DNA of 7,094 bases from an uncultured Collinsella sp. (lineage in GTDB: Bacteria > Actinomycetota > Coriobacteriia > Coriobacteriales > Coriobacteriaceae). The position numbers and the translations under genes were made by a program. Under the pieces are notes generated by a model, which was given only the letters and a program-made list of their open reading frames with translations, had not been told where the DNA came from and made no database searches. Below are positions 5,508 to 7,094 of the stretch, in pieces (position 1 is the stretch's first letter; every line of letters starts with the position of its first letter). The DNA lies in the NCBI GenBank assembly GCA_902475475.1, contig CABRZY010000088.1:1-7094 (forward strand), given 5' to 3'.

Positions 5508-6134
5508 ATGAACCTCGTATTGCTCGGAGCTCCGGGTGCCGGTAAGGGCACCGTCGCACAGGAGCTCGTCGCCGAGTTTGGCGTCGCTCACATTTCCACG
5601 GGCGACCTGCTGCGTGCTGCCGTCAAGGGTGGCACCGAGCTTGGTATTCAGGCTAAGAAGTACATGGACGCTGGCGAGCTTGTTCCCGACCAGCTCGTGA
5701 TCGACCTTGTCAAGGAGCGCCTTGCCGCCGATGACGCCCAGCAGGGCTTCATCCTCGACGGCTTCCCGCGCAACACCGCCCAGGCTGTGACGCTCGATTC
5801 CGAGCTCTCCGCTATGGGTCGCGAGATCGACTGCGCCCTTCTGGTCGATGTGGCCCCCGACGTCATCATCGATCGTCTGTCTTCGCGTCGCACCTGCCGC
5901 GCCTGCGGTTACACCGGCACCGCTGCCGATGTCACCTGCCCTAAGTGCGGCGGCGAGATGTATCAGCGCGACGACGACAAGCCCGAGACCATCAAGAACC
6001 GTCTCGACGTCTACGAGAAGTCCACGAGCCCGCTCGTCGACTACTATCGTGGTCAGGGTCTGCTCAAGTCGGTCAACGGTGACCAGGCTCGCGAGACCGT
6101 GTACGGGGATGTCAAAGAGGCTCTCGGTCTATGA
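5508..6134 (+). CDS. adk: Adenylate kinase with a short zinc-type LID
   Basis: A 208-residue adenylate kinase, which interconverts ATP + AMP and 2 ADP in the cytosol. Features include the P-loop GAPGAGKGT (7-15), HISTGDLLRAAV of the AMP-binding side, FILDGFPRN, and the LID containing C130-x2-C133-x10-C144-x2-C147 followed by YQRDDD. The four cysteines indicate a structural zinc site as in Gram-positive enzymes, but the cysteine pairs lie 10 residues apart, against 16 in Bacillus enzymes as I recall them. The ATG at 5508 is 7 nt after GAGGAGG (5494-5500). A TTG at 5502 is in frame but only 1 nt from that site, so it is not the start. The gene is 18 nt after secY, and its stop overlaps the map start as ATGA. 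Confidence 0.97.
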   Translation: MNLVLLGAPGAGKGTVAQELVAEFGVAHISTGDLLRAAVKGGTELGIQAKKYMDAGELVPDQLVIDLVKERLAADDAQQGFILDGFPRNTAQAVTLDSELSAMGREIDCALLVDVAPDVIIDRLSSRRTCRACGYTGTAADVTCPKCGGEMYQRDDDKPETIKNRLDVYEKSTSPLVDYYRGQGLLKSVNGDQARETVYGDVKEALGL

Positions 6135-6919
6135 TCAAGATTAAGTCTGCAACGCAAATTGAGCAGATGAAGAAGGCAGGAGCGCTATCTAAGATGGCGC
6201 TCCGCCACGTTGGAGCCATGGTTCGCCCCGGCGTGTCGACCTTCGAACTCGATCAGCTTGCCGAGCAGATTATCCGCATGCATGGCGGCACCCCGGCCTT
6301 TAAGGGTTACGGCGGGTTCCCCGGAACCATTTGCGCATCAATCAACGATGCCGTGGTTCACGGTATTCCCAACCCCGATATGATCCTGCGCGATGGCGAT
6401 ATCATCTCCATCGATACGGGAGCCGTTCTCGACGGTTGGGTCGGCGATAACGCCTGGACGTTTTTCGTCGGCACCCCCACGCCCGAGGCCAAGGCCCTTT
6501 GCGAGGTTACGCGCGATTGCCTAAAGGCTGCCATCGAGCAGGCTGTTCCCGGTAACCATATCGGGGACGTTGGCTATGCCGTTCAGTCCCTCGCCGAGTC
6601 CCACGGTTACGGCGTGCTTCGCGATTACGTGGGGCATGGTATTGGTCGCGTGATGCACGAGGATCCCAACGTTCCAAATTATGGAAAGAAGGGGAGAGGT
6701 GTTCGCCTTCAGGCTGGTATGGTTATCGCCATCGAGCCGATGGTTACGATGGGTTCCAATCATGTGAGCACAGGCTCCGATGGTTGGATCGTTACCACCA
6801 ACGACCACCTGCCCGCCGCGCACTACGAGAACACCGTTGCCATTACCAATGACGGTCCGGTGATTCTGACCACGGATGCCCAAGGTGCTTGGTGTTCCTT
6901 GCAAGGCGGTGAAATGTAA
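6131..6919 (+). CDS. map: Type I methionine aminopeptidase
   Basis: A 262-residue type I methionine aminopeptidase, which removes the initiator methionine from nascent proteins at the ribosome. All five metal ligands are present: D95 (SIDTG), D106 (VGDNAWTF), H169 (GHGIG), E202 (AIEPM) and E233 (YENTVAIT). H77 and H176 match the substrate-site histidines of the E. coli enzyme (H79, H178), so it should be active. The ATG at 6131 overlaps the adk stop (ATGA); a weak AGAGG (6116-6120) lies 10 nt upstream, which favours coupling to adk. After ITNDGPVILTT the last 14 residues (DAQGAWCSLQGGEM) do not resemble a family tail that I know. The last three codons lie in or next to the long palindrome at 6910-7040, so the C-terminus may have been altered by it. 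Confidence 0.97.
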   Translation: MIKIKSATQIEQMKKAGALSKMALRHVGAMVRPGVSTFELDQLAEQIIRMHGGTPAFKGYGGFPGTICASINDAVVHGIPNPDMILRDGDIISIDTGAVLDGWVGDNAWTFFVGTPTPEAKALCEVTRDCLKAAIEQAVPGNHIGDVGYAVQSLAESHGYGVLRDYVGHGIGRVMHEDPNVPNYGKKGRGVRLQAGMVIAIEPMVTMGSNHVSTGSDGWIVTTNDHLPAAHYENTVAITNDGPVILTTDAQGAWCSLQGGEM

Positions 6920-7040
6920 AAGTCGCCGCCCCCTGATGCCCAACCTCGCCTTTCAATTTCGAAGGCATGACCCCAAGGTCTATGCCTTCTCATTTCAAGG
7001 CGATCTTGGGCATCAGGGAACGGCTTTGTTTTACATTTCA
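6910..7040. repeat. Long imperfect palindrome (about 131-nt hairpin) overlapping the end of map
   Basis: Nested complementary arms run almost through the whole stretch. TGAAATGTAAAA (6910-6921) pairs with 7029-7040 (12 bp), GCCG (6925-6928) with CGGC (7021-7024), and CCCTGATGCCCAA (6931-6943) with 7006-7018 (13 bp). TCGCCTT (6946-6952) pairs with 6997-7003 (7 bp), GAAGGCAT (6961-6968) with 6982-6989 (8 bp), and GACC (6969-6972) with GGTC (6977-6980) around a CCAA tetraloop. That is about 48 base pairs with only small internal loops. The map stop codon lies in the outer left arm. No long T-run follows and no clear target duplication is seen. It could be a small non-autonomous element, a dispersed palindrome or an RNA control element between map and the next gene. 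Confidence 0.7.
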
Positions 7041-7047
7041 AATGTAA
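7031..7047. promoter_or_regulatory. Perfect AT-rich palindrome TTACATTT-C-AAATGTAA
   Basis: The two 8-bp half-sites are exactly complementary around a single C. The left half is also the outer right arm of the long hairpin (it pairs with AAATGTAA at 6912-6919), so the octamer occurs three times and two pairings compete. The symmetry would suit a dimeric regulator or an alternative RNA fold. I cannot match it to a named operator. Confidence 0.35.
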
Positions 7048-7061
7048 CAAGTTCCACTTAG

Positions 7062-7090
7062 TTGTGGAGCCATTACGAAGTTATTACGAT
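7062..7090 (+). promoter_or_regulatory. Weak promoter-like pair near the window end
   Basis: TTGTGG (7062-7067, 3 of 6 to the -35 consensus) and TACGAT (7085-7090, 4 of 6 to the -10 consensus) are separated by 17 bp. They would drive a gene beyond the window, expected by operon convention to be infA. A small TCCAC/GTGGA hairpin (7053-7057/7064-7068) overlaps the -35-like site. The match is weak and the gene it would serve is not visible. Confidence 0.2.
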
Positions 7091-7094
7091 GCGT

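Noticed and set aside
4206..5591. Long open frame on the minus strand (461 codons) opposite secY and the start of adk
   Set aside because: It mirrors the codon bias of secY. Its translation is rich in D, H, E, G and R without any family motif, and the + strand gene is unambiguous.
1..7094. CRISPR arrays, tRNA or rRNA genes, insertion sequences with transposase
   Set aside because: I saw no regularly spaced repeats, no tRNA-like cloverleaf in the gaps and no transposase-like protein; apart from two gaps the window is filled by identified genes.

Overview
The window carries most of a bacterial spc-type ribosomal protein operon, all on the + strand: rplE, rpsN, rpsH, rplF, rplR, rpsE, rpmD, rplO, secY, adk and map. 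Upstream is the 3' end of an XdhC-family molybdoenzyme accessory gene. The DNA is GC-rich with strong C/G preference at third codon positions. S14 is the short zinc-binding type, adenylate kinase has a four-cysteine zinc LID, and genes start with ATG or GTG behind strong Shine-Dalgarno sites. My best guess is a high-GC gut Gram-positive of the Coriobacteriia (Collinsella-like). That rests on protein similarity recalled from memory, not on a search.

Layout. 1-357: C-terminal part of an XdhC-like protein, cut by the window edge. 358-677: a 320-base gap holding a 17-bp perfect inverted repeat flanked by near-identical 10-bp direct repeats, then a plausible sigma-70-type promoter (TGGAAA, 17 bp, TATAGT), then a leader of about 130 nt that can fold into two abutting hairpins just before the rplE ribosome binding site. 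678-4209: eight ribosomal protein genes. The first four have spacers of 33-119 nt, three of which contain stem-loops; from rplR on the genes are packed with gaps of 2-14 nt or overlaps. 4203-6919: secY (overlaps rplO by 7 nt), adk, and map (ATGA overlap with adk). 6910-7040: a hairpin of roughly 131 nt that begins in the last codons of map. The final bases hold no complete gene; infA would be expected next.

Function. The operon supplies 5S rRNA-binding proteins L5 and L18, other subunit proteins (L6, L15, L30, S5, S8, S14), the protein-conducting channel SecY, adenylate kinase and the methionine aminopeptidase that trims nascent proteins: a growth-linked set for translation, secretion and protein maturation.

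The genes are ordinary. The points worth a second look lie between them: the operon starts at rplE next to xdhC instead of following rplN-rplX, the rplE leader is structured, and a very long imperfect palindrome overlaps the end of map.
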